Of a stretch of DNA of 64,000 nucleotides, positions 1 through 7,739 are shown piece by piece. A model generated the notes under the pieces. The model had not been told where the DNA came from, ran no database searches, and saw only the letters and a list, made by a program, of their open reading frames with translations. The number at the start of each line of letters is the position of its first letter. The stretch's first letter is position 1. A program made the position numbers and the translations under genes. Origin of the DNA: Thermophagus xiamenensis (lineage in GTDB: Bacteria > Bacteroidota > Bacteroidia > Bacteroidales > Marinilabiliaceae); NCBI RefSeq assembly GCF_900112795.1, contig NZ_FONA01000006.1, forward strand, positions 1 through 64,000, given 5' to 3'.

Positions 1-2
1 AG

Positions 3-101
3 GCAAATGTGCCTAATTTCGGGGTTTTTTGTTTGCTCAAAGATAGTGATAATAGCTTTTCCGTCAAAGAAATAGAGTATTTCGGAATTTCCCTATATTA
101 A
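3..101 (+). pseudogene. 3' end of an unidentified coding sequence
   Basis: A reading frame open from the window edge ends with TAA at 99-101. Its last residues read DSFS-like sequence followed by VKEIEYFGISLY. I do not recognise the family. It stops exactly where the reading frame of the pectinesterase fragment becomes recognisable, so this may be the tail of a neighbouring carbohydrate-active gene joined by a deletion, or a normal gene end. Too short to assign. Confidence 0.35.
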
Positions 102-1372
102 AAGGCGAACACCCTGACAGTGTTGTTATCACATATGACGATTATGCAGGTAAAGATAACGGGTTGGGCGGAACTCTCGGTACTTCCAATTCCTACAGCG
201 TATCAATAGAAGGGGACAACTTTACAGCCATAAATATAACATTCCAAAACACTGTTGTCAATGACGGATCAGTTGCAAATCAGCAGGCGGTTGCATTGAG
301 AACCAATGGCGACAGGCAGAGCTTTTACCATTGCAAAATTTTGGGATACCAAGATACATATTACAGTTACAGCTTAGGAAGGGTATACATGAAGAACTGT
401 TATATAGAAGGATCTGTAGACTTTATTTTCGGCCAATCAACAGTGGTTTTCGATAGTTGTGAATTTCTGGTTAATCGTGAAGGCGGGGTTTTAACTGCTG
501 CCAGTACAAATGTTAATTCAAAATTCGGGTATGTATTCAAAAACTGCAAAATACATGACAATAAAAATGGCTTTAACGGTTCTATTTCAAAAATCTATCT
601 GGGTCGTCCCTGGCAGGGAAATCCGAAAGTAGTATTTTTATCCTGCGAAGAACCGTCGATAATCGCTCCGGAAGGTTGGACTTCCATGAACAGCGGTCTC
701 AATCCTCTTTTTGCAGAATATAATTGTTCGGGGCCCGGTTACAAACCATATCAGCGATCTACCAATCCTGATTATTCCGGAATACAGCTTACCGATGAGC
801 AAGCGGCACAATACACCATTAAAAATATCTTTTCAAAAAATACGAATCCCGCATTCGGAATAGACTGGGTCCCCGATACGAATTTCACTGCCAAAATACC
901 ACAGGAAATAATATTTCCAGAAATAAATACATTCTCAGGAACGATAAACCTTGAAGCCTTTGCTTCTTCTGGACTTGAAGTTTATTACACAAGTTCCGAT
1001 TCAGATATCGTTCAGATATCTGGCAACCAGGCTACTGTAAATCATCCTGGAACAGTAACCATTACGGCACATCAACCTGGAAATTTCCTGTATAACCCCG
1101 CTGAACCGGTTTCACAAACCATCAATGTTCTTACATCGGATATAAAAAAAACCCCAGATAAAATTCAAATAACTCTATACCCCAATCCTTCTTCGGGTAA
1201 AATTTACGTAAATGGAATTATGGGAAATACATTAATTGAGATTTTTTCCATTTCAGGTGAATTTTTAAATCAAATGGAAATCAAGTCGGGACAAATAGAT
1301 TGTACAGGATTAAAACAAGGTATATATTTATTAAAAATCGGGAACAATTACCATAAATTGGTGATTCGATAA
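98..1372 (+). pseudogene. 5'-truncated pectinesterase (CE8) with T9SS C-terminal domain
   Basis: Pectin methylesterase removes methyl esters from homogalacturonan. The remaining protein keeps four of the five family signatures in order: QAVAL, QDTYY, DFIFG and LGRPW, so the catalytic Gln, both Asp and the Arg are present. Before ITYDDYAGKDNG the frame loses similarity and hits a stop at 53-55, so about 70 N-terminal residues are missing: the signal peptide, the first beta-helix coil and the GxYxE motif. After the catalytic domain come an Ig-like segment and a type IX secretion sorting domain (LYPNPSSG ... GIYLLKIG). A protein with a T9SS tail but no signal peptide cannot be exported, so I read this as a pseudogene. 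The first possible start inside the remaining frame is a TTG at 164. An assembly error at the window edge is the main alternative. Confidence 0.8.
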
Positions 1373-1378
1373 CTAAAC

Positions 1379-1399
1379 CGGGCGGCCTTCCACCGCCCG
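1379..1399 (+). terminator. hairpin terminator after pectinesterase
   Basis: Stem CGGGCGG (1379-1385) pairs with CCGCCCG (1393-1399) around a 7-nt loop, 7 nt after the stop codon, followed by a T-rich stretch. The position and strong GC stem fit an intrinsic terminator. Confidence 0.75.
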
Positions 1400-1637
1400 T
1401 CACTTTTATAAACTGTTTTAAAAATGAAATATTGACTTGTCCAGAAAAAGTTTTACAGAAAAATTATTCCAAAACAAGTATAATTAAAACCTTCTCCACA
1501 AACCGAACAGCTTAAAATTAGGTAAATAATAATTTTAAGATACTGTTAAAAAAGTGTGTCTGCAAGGAAATATAAATGTCTTTTCAGTTTAGTTTTACAA
1601 AGGAACAATTAACAAATTTAATTAGCAAACATAAAAA

Positions 1638-1670
1638 AAAAAAGGGTTATCATGTATGCATCCCTTTTTT
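1638..1670 (+). terminator. A-stem/T-stem hairpin, probable bidirectional terminator
   Basis: AAAAAAGGG (1638-1646) pairs with CCCTTTTTT (1662-1670) around a 15-nt loop. The A-tract and T-tract make it readable as a terminator on either strand. It lies in the 463-bp gap between the pectinesterase and the next gene, which otherwise holds only AT-rich sequence and a promoter-like site. Confidence 0.55.
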
Positions 1671-1773
1671 GTATACTTTTCTTCTAAAATAGGACAGGAT
1701 AAAATAACAGCCCCTTCATATAAATAGCTCTAAAAAGCAAATTTCACTTTAATTCTCCCTTCATAATACCGTT

Positions 1774-1804
1774 TTTGTAGTTGCAGTTTACATTTTTATT
1801 TTTG
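1774..1804 (+). promoter_or_regulatory. Bacteroidota-type promoter
   Basis: TTTG at 1774-1777 (-33) and TATTTTTG at 1797-1804 (-7, matching TAnnTTTG) are separated by 19 bp, the spacing expected for the Bacteroidota primary sigma factor. Transcription would start near 1811, leaving a leader of about 25 nt before the ATG at 1836. This favours the 1836 start. Confidence 0.6.
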
Positions 1805-1835
1805 TAACAATCTTGCAAAAAATTAATTTTGTTTT

Positions 1836-2510
1836 ATGATAAAAAAGTTTTTAACTGCTATCTCATCCGTATTAAATTCATCTAAGTTATTGGCCGGATG
1901 GAACTCGCATGGCTTAATGAAATTTATACATGTTCTTTTGTGGCAAAAAGTCGCCATGCTCGTTTCATTCTTTTTTCTTGGACTTTCAAATTATACTTTT
2001 TCCCAATGGACCTATAAATTTGAATTTGGTATCGGACCAAGTCCTTATCCTGACTATATTATAGCCCAAACCTTAAACGGAAGCATTGGTTATTGCTTTT
2101 TTAAAGAACTCAATGTTTACACAGGAATTAATGTATTTTCGCAGGGCAGCACTTCAATGCCGTTGGAGGAAGACGAATATGAATACTATAATTATTATGA
2201 TGAATCAGAATTTTTTCCTACTATAATCTTTCAGGCAGGTATTAACCAAATACTAAATTTAAAAGTCATTGACCATAATGAAGATGAAAGAGAGAATTGC
2301 CGGATAGGAATATTCCCGGAAGTAAATGGCTACTTTACACCACGTTTATATCGCTACTTCAACAGAGAGGGTATAGAATACACAGGTCCTCGTATGTCCC
2401 AGTTATCGTATGGTGTTGGAGGAGGCATCTTATACGGCACCTGGAAAATGTATGTGGCATTAAAGTATGAGTGTAATACCATTGACAACCTGGAAAGTAT
2501 AAAAAAGTAG
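1836..2510 (+). CDS. hypothetical envelope protein with odd N-terminus
   Basis: 224 residues, no recognised family. A hydrophobic stretch at about residues 38-55, ending LSNYTFSQ, looks like a signal peptide with cleavage near residue 56. The mature part alternates aromatic and polar residues (YKFEFGIGPSPYP), includes an acidic Tyr/Glu-rich loop near residue 115, and resembles outer-membrane beta-barrel proteins, but is short for one. The first 27 residues precede a second ATG at 1917 (MKFIHVLLWQK) that would give a more normal signal peptide. The signal region is formed by a copy of a dispersed intergenic repeat (1923-1968). The function is unknown; the exact start is uncertain. Confidence 0.6.
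   Translation: MIKKFLTAISSVLNSSKLLAGWNSHGLMKFIHVLLWQKVAMLVSFFFLGLSNYTFSQWTYKFEFGIGPSPYPDYIIAQTLNGSIGYCFFKELNVYTGINVFSQGSTSMPLEEDEYEYYNYYDESEFFPTIIFQAGINQILNLKVIDHNEDERENCRIGIFPEVNGYFTPRLYRYFNREGIEYTGPRMSQLSYGVGGGILYGTWKMYVALKYECNTIDNLESIKK
1923..1968 (+). repeat. dispersed repeat copy inside a coding region
   Basis: About 46 bp, TTTATACATGTTCTTTTGTG through CGCCATGCTCGTTTCAT. Close copies occur at 17166-17210 (opposite orientation, intergenic) and, more diverged, at 55682-55722. Here it is read in frame as the signal-peptide region of the 1836-2510 protein. No transposase accompanies it. Confidence 0.7.
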
Positions 2511-2684
2511 TTCCCGATCTGGACAAAAAAAGTAAATTCAATCACATGGTAAGTTTAGTATTAGTGCTAAGGTAATTTTGGAAGTCATTCAATAAAGGGG
2601 AACAACCTGTATCCCATATCGGAACCGGCACCTTCCACCCTTTTGTAAGGGTGTATTCCCTGATATAGAAGTTATGTAAAAACA

Positions 2685-2722
2685 GAGCGCCGCCAAAGTA
2701 TAGTATAATATTGGCAACGCTC
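2685..2722 (-). terminator. terminator of the CoA-disulfide reductase operon
   Basis: GAGCG plus GCCAA (2685-2696) pair with TTGGC plus CGCTC (2711-2722), with a 2-nt internal loop on each side. On the minus strand the stem is followed by TGTTTTTAC, and it lies about 35 nt after the stop of the minus-strand gene. This fits an intrinsic terminator for that operon. Confidence 0.55.
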
Positions 2723-2756
2723 TTACGGTTTCGGGTTTACTATGTTGTTCTATTTT

Positions 2757-4460
2757 TTATTTCTCTCTCTCAAACGGCCAGGCGGCAACTCCTCCCTCAA
2801 GTATTTTCACATTTTTATAACCATGGTGTTTCAGGAGAACTGCAGCTTCATAACCTCTAAGCGATATTTTACAAAAAGTAATAATCTCTTTGTTTTTATC
2901 CTTTGGCAATTCATTTAATCTTTCCCTCAGCTTACCTATAGGAATCAATGTTTCACCGATACCCAGCCGCATTTGTTCATACTCATCGGCACCACGAGCA
3001 TCCAGAATAAACATATCGTCGCCGCGATCAACTTTTTCTTTCAGTTCAACGGAAGATATACCGTTAAAGACTCCCTTAAGCTTGTTTTCCATGATGTGTG
3101 CGGTAGCTATGCTGTGATCAATAGCCAGCGAGAATGGCGGGGCATAAGGCAAATCGGCATTGACCATATCATCAACAGTCAGGTTGCCTTTAATTGCGGT
3201 AGCCCAGATGGCCAGTTGTTTGCTCACATCGCCGGGCCCCAGACATTGCGCTCCAAGAATCTTACGACTTTTTTTATCCACCACCAGCTTGGTAATCAAC
3301 AATTTTCCATTCATAAAGCCCGGCTTATCGGGGCTGGCATTCAAAACTCTCTCATAGTCGAATCCTGCTTCTTTGGCTTTGGTTTCCGAAAGGCCTGTGA
3401 TACCAACACCATAATCAAAAATTTTACAAATACCGGTTTGAATGGTCCCCGGAAATTTAGCCACATTTCCGGCAATAACATTTTCACCTGCAACACGCCC
3501 CTGAAGGTTGGCCAGGTCGCCAAACGGAGCAAGTACATTTTTACCGGTAATAATATTTGTTACTTCACAACAATCGCCGGCGGCATAAATGTCCGGATCG
3601 CTCGTTTGCATATATTCATTGGTGGTGATACCTCCCAACTGACCGATTTCCAGACCGGCCTCTTTAGCCAGCTTCACATTGGGCCGAACGCCTATAGCTA
3701 CTACCGCCAGCTGACAGGGAATTTCGGTACCGTTCTGGAGCTTAACCGCAGTAAGTTTTCCGTTTTCACCGACAAACTCGGCCACCCCGTTTTGAGTAAT
3801 AACATTGGCTTTAGTTTTCAAGTAATTTTCCACCAGTTTGGCCATCTTCCAATCCAGGAAAGTTAACAATTGGGGTAGCAATTCCACCAATGTCAATTCA
3901 ATGCCTGCAAGGTTTAATGCCTCCAAAGTTTCAATACCAATTAAACCACCACCAATGACGACAGCCTTTTTAATTTTGCCCTCGTCTCTTATTTTTCTAA
4001 GAAAATCGGCATCTTGCATGGATTGCAAAGTTGTAATACCTTCAAGGTCGTTTCCGGGCACCGGTGGCATATTAGGGATAGAGCCTGTAGCTAAAATCAG
4101 TTTGTCATAGGGTTGAGAACCCTTTTCACCGGTTTTAAGATTGGTATATTCTACAACCTTATTTTTTCGGTCGATACGCGTTACTTCGGTATTCACTTTG
4201 GCCACAATACCTTTTGCACTCCAGAAAAATTTGGGATCGCGCACCACACCCGTAGGGGTACACAACAATTTATTACGGTCGTCAAAAAAGCCTCCGACAT
4301 AATAGGGATACCCGCATGATGCCATTGAGAGCTCAGGCGCCTTTTGAAACATGGTAATATCTGCAAATTCATCCATTCGACGGGCCTTGGATGCAGCCTT
4401 AGGACCGGCGGCTGAACCGCCAATCACGATTATTTTTTTGTGTGACATGGTTGTTGACAT
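2757..4460 (-). CDS. FAD-dependent CoA-disulfide reductase/rhodanese fusion
   Basis: 567 residues. An N-terminal FAD site (IIVIGGSAAGPKAA, about residues 10-23) is followed by the redox motif SCGYPYYVGG with the active Cys at residue 49, typical of CoA-disulfide or CoA-persulfide reductases. An NAD(P)H site (VVIGGGLIGIE) and a second FAD motif (IYAAGDCCE) follow. The C-terminal 100 residues form a rhodanese domain with catalytic Cys530 in CKISLR. This fusion is known to reduce CoA disulfides or persulfides and move sulfane sulfur; the enzyme is cytosolic. The gene lies 107 bp after two Fe-S-binding ATPases on the same strand, which suggests a link to iron-sulfur or sulfur handling, but the substrate cannot be fixed from sequence. 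Confidence 0.9.
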   Translation of the reverse strand: MSTTMSHKKIIVIGGSAAGPKAASKARRMDEFADITMFQKAPELSMASCGYPYYVGGFFDDRNKLLCTPTGVVRDPKFFWSAKGIVAKVNTEVTRIDRKNKVVEYTNLKTGEKGSQPYDKLILATGSIPNMPPVPGNDLEGITTLQSMQDADFLRKIRDEGKIKKAVVIGGGLIGIETLEALNLAGIELTLVELLPQLLTFLDWKMAKLVENYLKTKANVITQNGVAEFVGENGKLTAVKLQNGTEIPCQLAVVAIGVRPNVKLAKEAGLEIGQLGGITTNEYMQTSDPDIYAAGDCCEVTNIITGKNVLAPFGDLANLQGRVAGENVIAGNVAKFPGTIQTGICKIFDYGVGITGLSETKAKEAGFDYERVLNASPDKPGFMNGKLLITKLVVDKKSRKILGAQCLGPGDVSKQLAIWATAIKGNLTVDDMVNADLPYAPPFSLAIDHSIATAHIMENKLKGVFNGISSVELKEKVDRGDDMFILDARGADEYEQMRLGIGETLIPIGKLRERLNELPKDKNKEIITFCKISLRGYEAAVLLKHHGYKNVKILEGGVAAWPFEREK

Positions 4461-4567
4461 TTAGTTTTATAATTTTTTGTTGTTAGTTTTAGTATTAAAT
4501 AACGCGTGTTGAGTAACAGTAAATATATATGATTTGGCATCTTAACTAAACTTCCCGGCAACAATAA

Positions 4568-5449
4568 CTAATCGGTTAACATCAAAGACTTTAATTGCTC
4601 CCAGACTTTTTTAACTTCCCTGGCTGTTTCACCCTCAGGTGCAAATTCCACCACACTCATCTTTTCCAGCATTGCTTTGACAATATTTACATCAAAGTTC
4701 CATCGTCCTAATAACGGAATATGATTTTTGTTAAGAAATGCTTCAATTGTTTCTGACACTTGCAGATTGATATCATATTTATTGATAAAACCGTAAACCG
4801 GCACATTGAAAGAGTTGGTCAGACTCACCAACCGTTGAGCATCGTGTAGCCCAGATCGCGTAGGCTCAACAACCAGTAAAACAGCATCGACACCTGAAAT
4901 GGAAGAGATGGCCGGACAACCAATACCCGGAGGGCCATCATTAATAATAAATTCAGCATTTGTTTCTGTAGCTATTTCTCTGGCTTTTTGTCGCACCGTT
5001 GCAACCAGTTTACCTGAATTATCTTCGCCTGCCCCCATTTTGGCATGTACAAATGGACCAAACCGGCTATCGGATACAAACCAATAATTATTATTGTTTC
5101 TATAAGAGTGAATGGCCTTCGATGGACAAACCCGTTCACATAATCGGCACCCCTCACACTGATAAGCATTGATATAAAATCCACTACCCGCTTTTGTATG
5201 AATGGCATCGAACCTACAATATGACCAGCAAATACCGCAATTGGTACACTTTTCCTCATCTATAACGGCCACCTGCCCCCCTTCAAAGCGATGCACCTCC
5301 TTTACCTCAGGTTTGAATATCAAATGCAAATCTGCTGCATCGACATCATCATCGCACAACACCGCATTTTGAGCGACCGAAGCAATGGATGCGGCAACAC
5401 TGGTTTTTCCGGCGCCGCCCTTACCACTTAAAATAGTTAATTCCTTCAT
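4568..5449 (-). CDS. MinD/Mrp-type P-loop ATPase with ferredoxin insert (second of pair)
   Basis: 293 residues. Deviant Walker A GKGGAGKTS lies near residues 9-17. Two 4Fe-4S clusters are inserted in the middle, with ligands in CTNCGICWSYC and CEGCRLCERVC (about residues 65-115). The switch region DGPPGIGCPA and the motif VEPTRSGLHDA are typical of this MinD/ParA-like family found in anaerobes beside NifX-like genes. The start overlaps the end of the preceding paralogue by 29 bp, so the two are translationally linked and may act as a heterodimer. A role in Fe-S or metal cofactor assembly or redox sensing is inferred; the substrate is unknown. Confidence 0.9.
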   Translation of the reverse strand: MKELTILSGKGGAGKTSVAASIASVAQNAVLCDDDVDAADLHLIFKPEVKEVHRFEGGQVAVIDEEKCTNCGICWSYCRFDAIHTKAGSGFYINAYQCEGCRLCERVCPSKAIHSYRNNNNYWFVSDSRFGPFVHAKMGAGEDNSGKLVATVRQKAREIATETNAEFIINDGPPGIGCPAISSISGVDAVLLVVEPTRSGLHDAQRLVSLTNSFNVPVYGFINKYDINLQVSETIEAFLNKNHIPLLGRWNFDVNIVKAMLEKMSVVEFAPEGETAREVKKVWEQLKSLMLTD

Positions 5450-6338
5450 CTTGCAGTAATCGTCTTTCTATGGATGTAACAATATCCGAATAGCATCTTC
5501 GTGCGTGGGGATCAATATTTTGAAGCAATTTACCTTCGGCATATTTTCCTGCATATTCTTTGTTAAAGGGGATTTCCCCCAACAGTTCTATTTCTTGCTC
5601 CTTTAGAAATGAATAGATCTCTTTATTCCCCAGGCCTGCTTTATTAATAACTACTCCAAAGGGCTTTCCCATTTCCACCAGCAGTTCAACCATCAGCGTC
5701 ATATCATTCAAACCAAAAGGTGTTGGTTCTGCAACCAATATGACATAATCTACGTCAGCAATTGTTTCCACTACCGGACAGCTGGTGCCCGGAGGCGCAT
5801 CGAAAAGTATAATTTCATCGGAATCAGCATCTCTATGATGCTTCGACACATTCTTCTTCAGCTCCTTAATCATAAGGGTTTGCATGGCCGAACCTACCTC
5901 TAACCTACCTTCAACGATGCCCTCCCCAATGCCTGTATTTACTGTCGTTATTTTTCCCAAAGGATGTGGTTTCTCTCTAATAGCTCCCTCTCTGCAAGCT
6001 ACACTGCAGGCACCACAAGAATGACATAATGAAGCATTAATTTCTGCAAAGTGGGCCGGCGGAATAACCACTATTGCGTTAAATTCGCAATAGTCGACAC
6101 ACTTTCGGCAAAAAAGACATTTATTCCTGTCTATTTCCGGAATTGCATGCGTCACCTCAAGAGTAGAAGTGGTTTTACTATCCGGGAAAAAGATGCGATC
6201 GTTGGGTTCCTCAACATCGCAATCGACCAGCAAAACCTCATCTGTCAAACTCTTCGATATAAAATACTGAAGATTTACAGAAACGGTAGTTTTTCCGGTA
6301 CCGCCTTTACCACTGGCCACAGCAATTTTTAAAGGCAT
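5421..6338 (-). CDS. MinD/Mrp-type P-loop ATPase with ferredoxin insert (first of pair)
   Basis: 305 residues, paralogue of the gene it overlaps. Walker A is GKGGTGKTTVSVN near residues 10-22. Two 4Fe-4S motifs, CLFCRKCVDYC and CHSCGACSVAC, lie at about residues 74-115, followed by DAPPGTSCPVVE and VAEPTPFGLNDM. It is cytosolic. It sits downstream of a NifX-like gene and a broken DUF5320-like gene, an arrangement common in anaerobes that lack nitrogenase. Probably a metal or Fe-S cofactor carrier or assembly ATPase; not shown by sequence alone. Confidence 0.9.
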   Translation of the reverse strand: MPLKIAVASGKGGTGKTTVSVNLQYFISKSLTDEVLLVDCDVEEPNDRIFFPDSKTTSTLEVTHAIPEIDRNKCLFCRKCVDYCEFNAIVVIPPAHFAEINASLCHSCGACSVACREGAIREKPHPLGKITTVNTGIGEGIVEGRLEVGSAMQTLMIKELKKNVSKHHRDADSDEIILFDAPPGTSCPVVETIADVDYVILVAEPTPFGLNDMTLMVELLVEMGKPFGVVINKAGLGNKEIYSFLKEQEIELLGEIPFNKEYAGKYAEGKLLQNIDPHARRCYSDIVTSIERRLLQDEGINYFKW

Positions 6339-6411
6339 AAAAACAATACTTTAATGATTAGTTATAAGCCTACTCCCAATCAACCAGATTGAAGTAAAAA
6401 GAAGTAAAAAA

Positions 6412-6598
6412 CTAAGGTAAATTACTTCGTAATCTTTTTCCTTTTCCTTCACCGCAACCGTCCTTTCGTTTTTTACCCATGCCAACACCTAACTTTCCGG
6501 CTGCAGTGTCATTGCTCTCTTTTGCGCACTTTCCCAATTTGCGACCTGTCCGTGGTCCCTTACCTTCGGGACCTACCTGTATGATCCATTTTTGGCAT
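6412..6598 (-). pseudogene. small Cys/Gly-rich DUF5320-like gene, frameshifted
   Basis: On the minus strand an ATG at 6598 begins MPKMDHTG. The expected continuation PEGKGPRTGRKLGKC then appears in another frame, running to KGKRLRSNLP and TAG at 6412. The frame breaks at a tandem AGGTAGGT (plus strand acctacct, 6571-6578). Removing one 4-bp copy restores a 60-residue protein; the 187-bp span is 183 + 4. The MPxxDxTGPxGxGPxTGR opening is typical of DUF5320-like proteins that accompany NifX-like and Fe-S ATPase genes. No ATG precedes the break in the second frame, so it is broken as written. A sequencing error is possible but tandem duplication is a usual real mutation. Confidence 0.75.
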
Positions 6599-6602
6599 GA
6601 TA

Positions 6603-6917
6603 CTATCCTTTAATTCGGTTAATAATATCTATAACTTTCAAATCTTCATTGATAATAACCATTTGAACACCGAATTTATCCAGCAACTTTTTGGCTTTAG
6701 GGCCAAAATCTCCGGAAATAACTTTACCGACACCCAACTCTACCACTTTTTCAGCTGTTTTAGTGCCAATACCACTTTGTCCTTCGGCATTTTCATTTTT
6801 AATAAAAGTTGATTCACCGGTTTTTTCATCCAACACACAAAACCATGCGGCCCGGCCAAAACGTTTATCAAAAGGTCCTTCCGGTGTTGATGTGGTTGAG
6901 GTTATTAATGTCTTCAT
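6603..6917 (-). CDS. NifX/NifB-associated dinitrogenase cofactor-family protein
   Basis: 104 residues, one complete domain of the dinitrogenase iron-molybdenum cofactor biosynthesis family. It has the typical N-terminus with RFGRAAWFCVLDEK and the central glycine-rich GIGTKTAEKVVELGVGKVI, then SGDFGPKAKKLL. In nitrogen fixers this domain binds cofactor precursors; in anaerobes without nitrogenase the stand-alone form is of unknown function. It is cytosolic and ends 5 nt before the start of the DUF5320-like gene, which suggests one transcript with the two Fe-S ATPases. Confidence 0.9.
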   Translation of the reverse strand: MKTLITSTTSTPEGPFDKRFGRAAWFCVLDEKTGESTFIKNENAEGQSGIGTKTAEKVVELGVGKVISGDFGPKAKKLLDKFGVQMVIINEDLKVIDIINRIKG

Positions 6918-7007
6918 CTATGATATAATTTGATTGTTAACAAATTGAAAGTGTCACTATACCTATATCCGCGTATTTTTGGACACTCGACAGCATTTTT
7001 CCTGATG

Positions 7008-7409
7008 CTATTTTAATGCTTCAACATTAAATGATTTGCAAACAGGACAATTTCTGTTTCTTATGGTTTCAGGTATGGTAAACCTGGCATTGCAATTGTG
7101 ACATATCAACCAGCTTTTATCCAGCAGAGCGTGGCCGTATACCGCTTTTATTTCCTTTACTTCCACCAATGCTTCAGCCATCTTCCGCCGGGCTCGTTCA
7201 TATATACGCGCAAAGGTAGCCCGCGAAATACCCATCACTTCCGATGCTTGTTGGTGCGTCATCAAATCATAATCGGCCAGTTTTATGGCTTCATATTCTT
7301 CGTAAAGCAATTCGACACACTTTGTTTGCGCGTGTTGATGCCCGTAGGGTTTATACCCTTTAAATCCCGGTGGCTTAACTACTTTTCTTAATGTTTTTGG
7401 TCTGGCCAT
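7008..7409 (-). CDS. DUF134 family DNA-binding regulator
   Basis: 133 residues from the ATG at 7409 (MARPKTLRK). An in-frame extension to 7451 is possible, but it would place the start inside the promoter and operator-like palindromes. The family core RPxxxRxV and the helix-turn-helix QASEVMGISRATFARIYERA (about residues 58-77) are clear, followed by a zinc-ribbon-like end with CHNC and CPVC. DUF134 proteins commonly neighbour NifX-like genes. It is first in the minus-strand cluster and probably regulates itself and the Fe-S genes downstream. Confidence 0.85.
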   Translation of the reverse strand: MARPKTLRKVVKPPGFKGYKPYGHQHAQTKCVELLYEEYEAIKLADYDLMTHQQASEVMGISRATFARIYERARRKMAEALVEVKEIKAVYGHALLDKSWLICHNCNARFTIPETIRNRNCPVCKSFNVEALK

Positions 7410-7410
7410 A

Positions 7411-7450
7411 ATGAACTTTTGTTCATACAAATATAATGAGAATATTCTCA
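7411..7450 (-). promoter_or_regulatory. paired operator-like palindromes before the DUF134 gene
   Basis: Two palindromes lie directly before the DUF134 start: ATGAAC-TTTT-GTTCAT at 7411-7426 and TGAGAATATTCTCA (perfect, 14 bp) at 7437-7450. They flank the -7 element, so a bound protein would cover the promoter. Autoregulation by DUF134 is inferred. Confidence 0.5.
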
Positions 7451-7457
7451 AAACAAA
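7428..7457 (-). promoter_or_regulatory. Bacteroidota-type promoter for the DUF134/Fe-S cluster
   Basis: Read on the minus strand, TTTG (7457-7454) and TATATTTG (7435-7428, matching TAnnTTTG) are 18 bp apart. Transcription would start near 7421, giving a leader of only about 12 nt before the ATG at 7409. Confidence 0.5.
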
Positions 7458-7739
7458 ATTTTACAATAATTAATTTTTACAAAAGATATTTAGTTGATGG
7501 AATGAATCAAGATTTTTGTTCTTGCTTTTTAATAGTGCAATTGGGGATTTTCGAAAAAATAATACTAATAAGGATGTCAATACAGCATTATGAACTCATT
7601 TAGAAATTCTTTACAACCGGGAATTTTAACGATTTTGGCAGAAGTAAACAGTCAGAAACCTGCCATCTAACAAGCCACTAATACTAACAACAATGAACTT
7701 AAAGAAAGTCTCATTCTCCCCAAATAAAAAATAAATTTT

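Noticed and set aside
2973-3866. 297-codon open frame on the plus strand
   Set aside because: It is antisense to the clear CoA-disulfide reductase gene and its translation has no recognisable fold.
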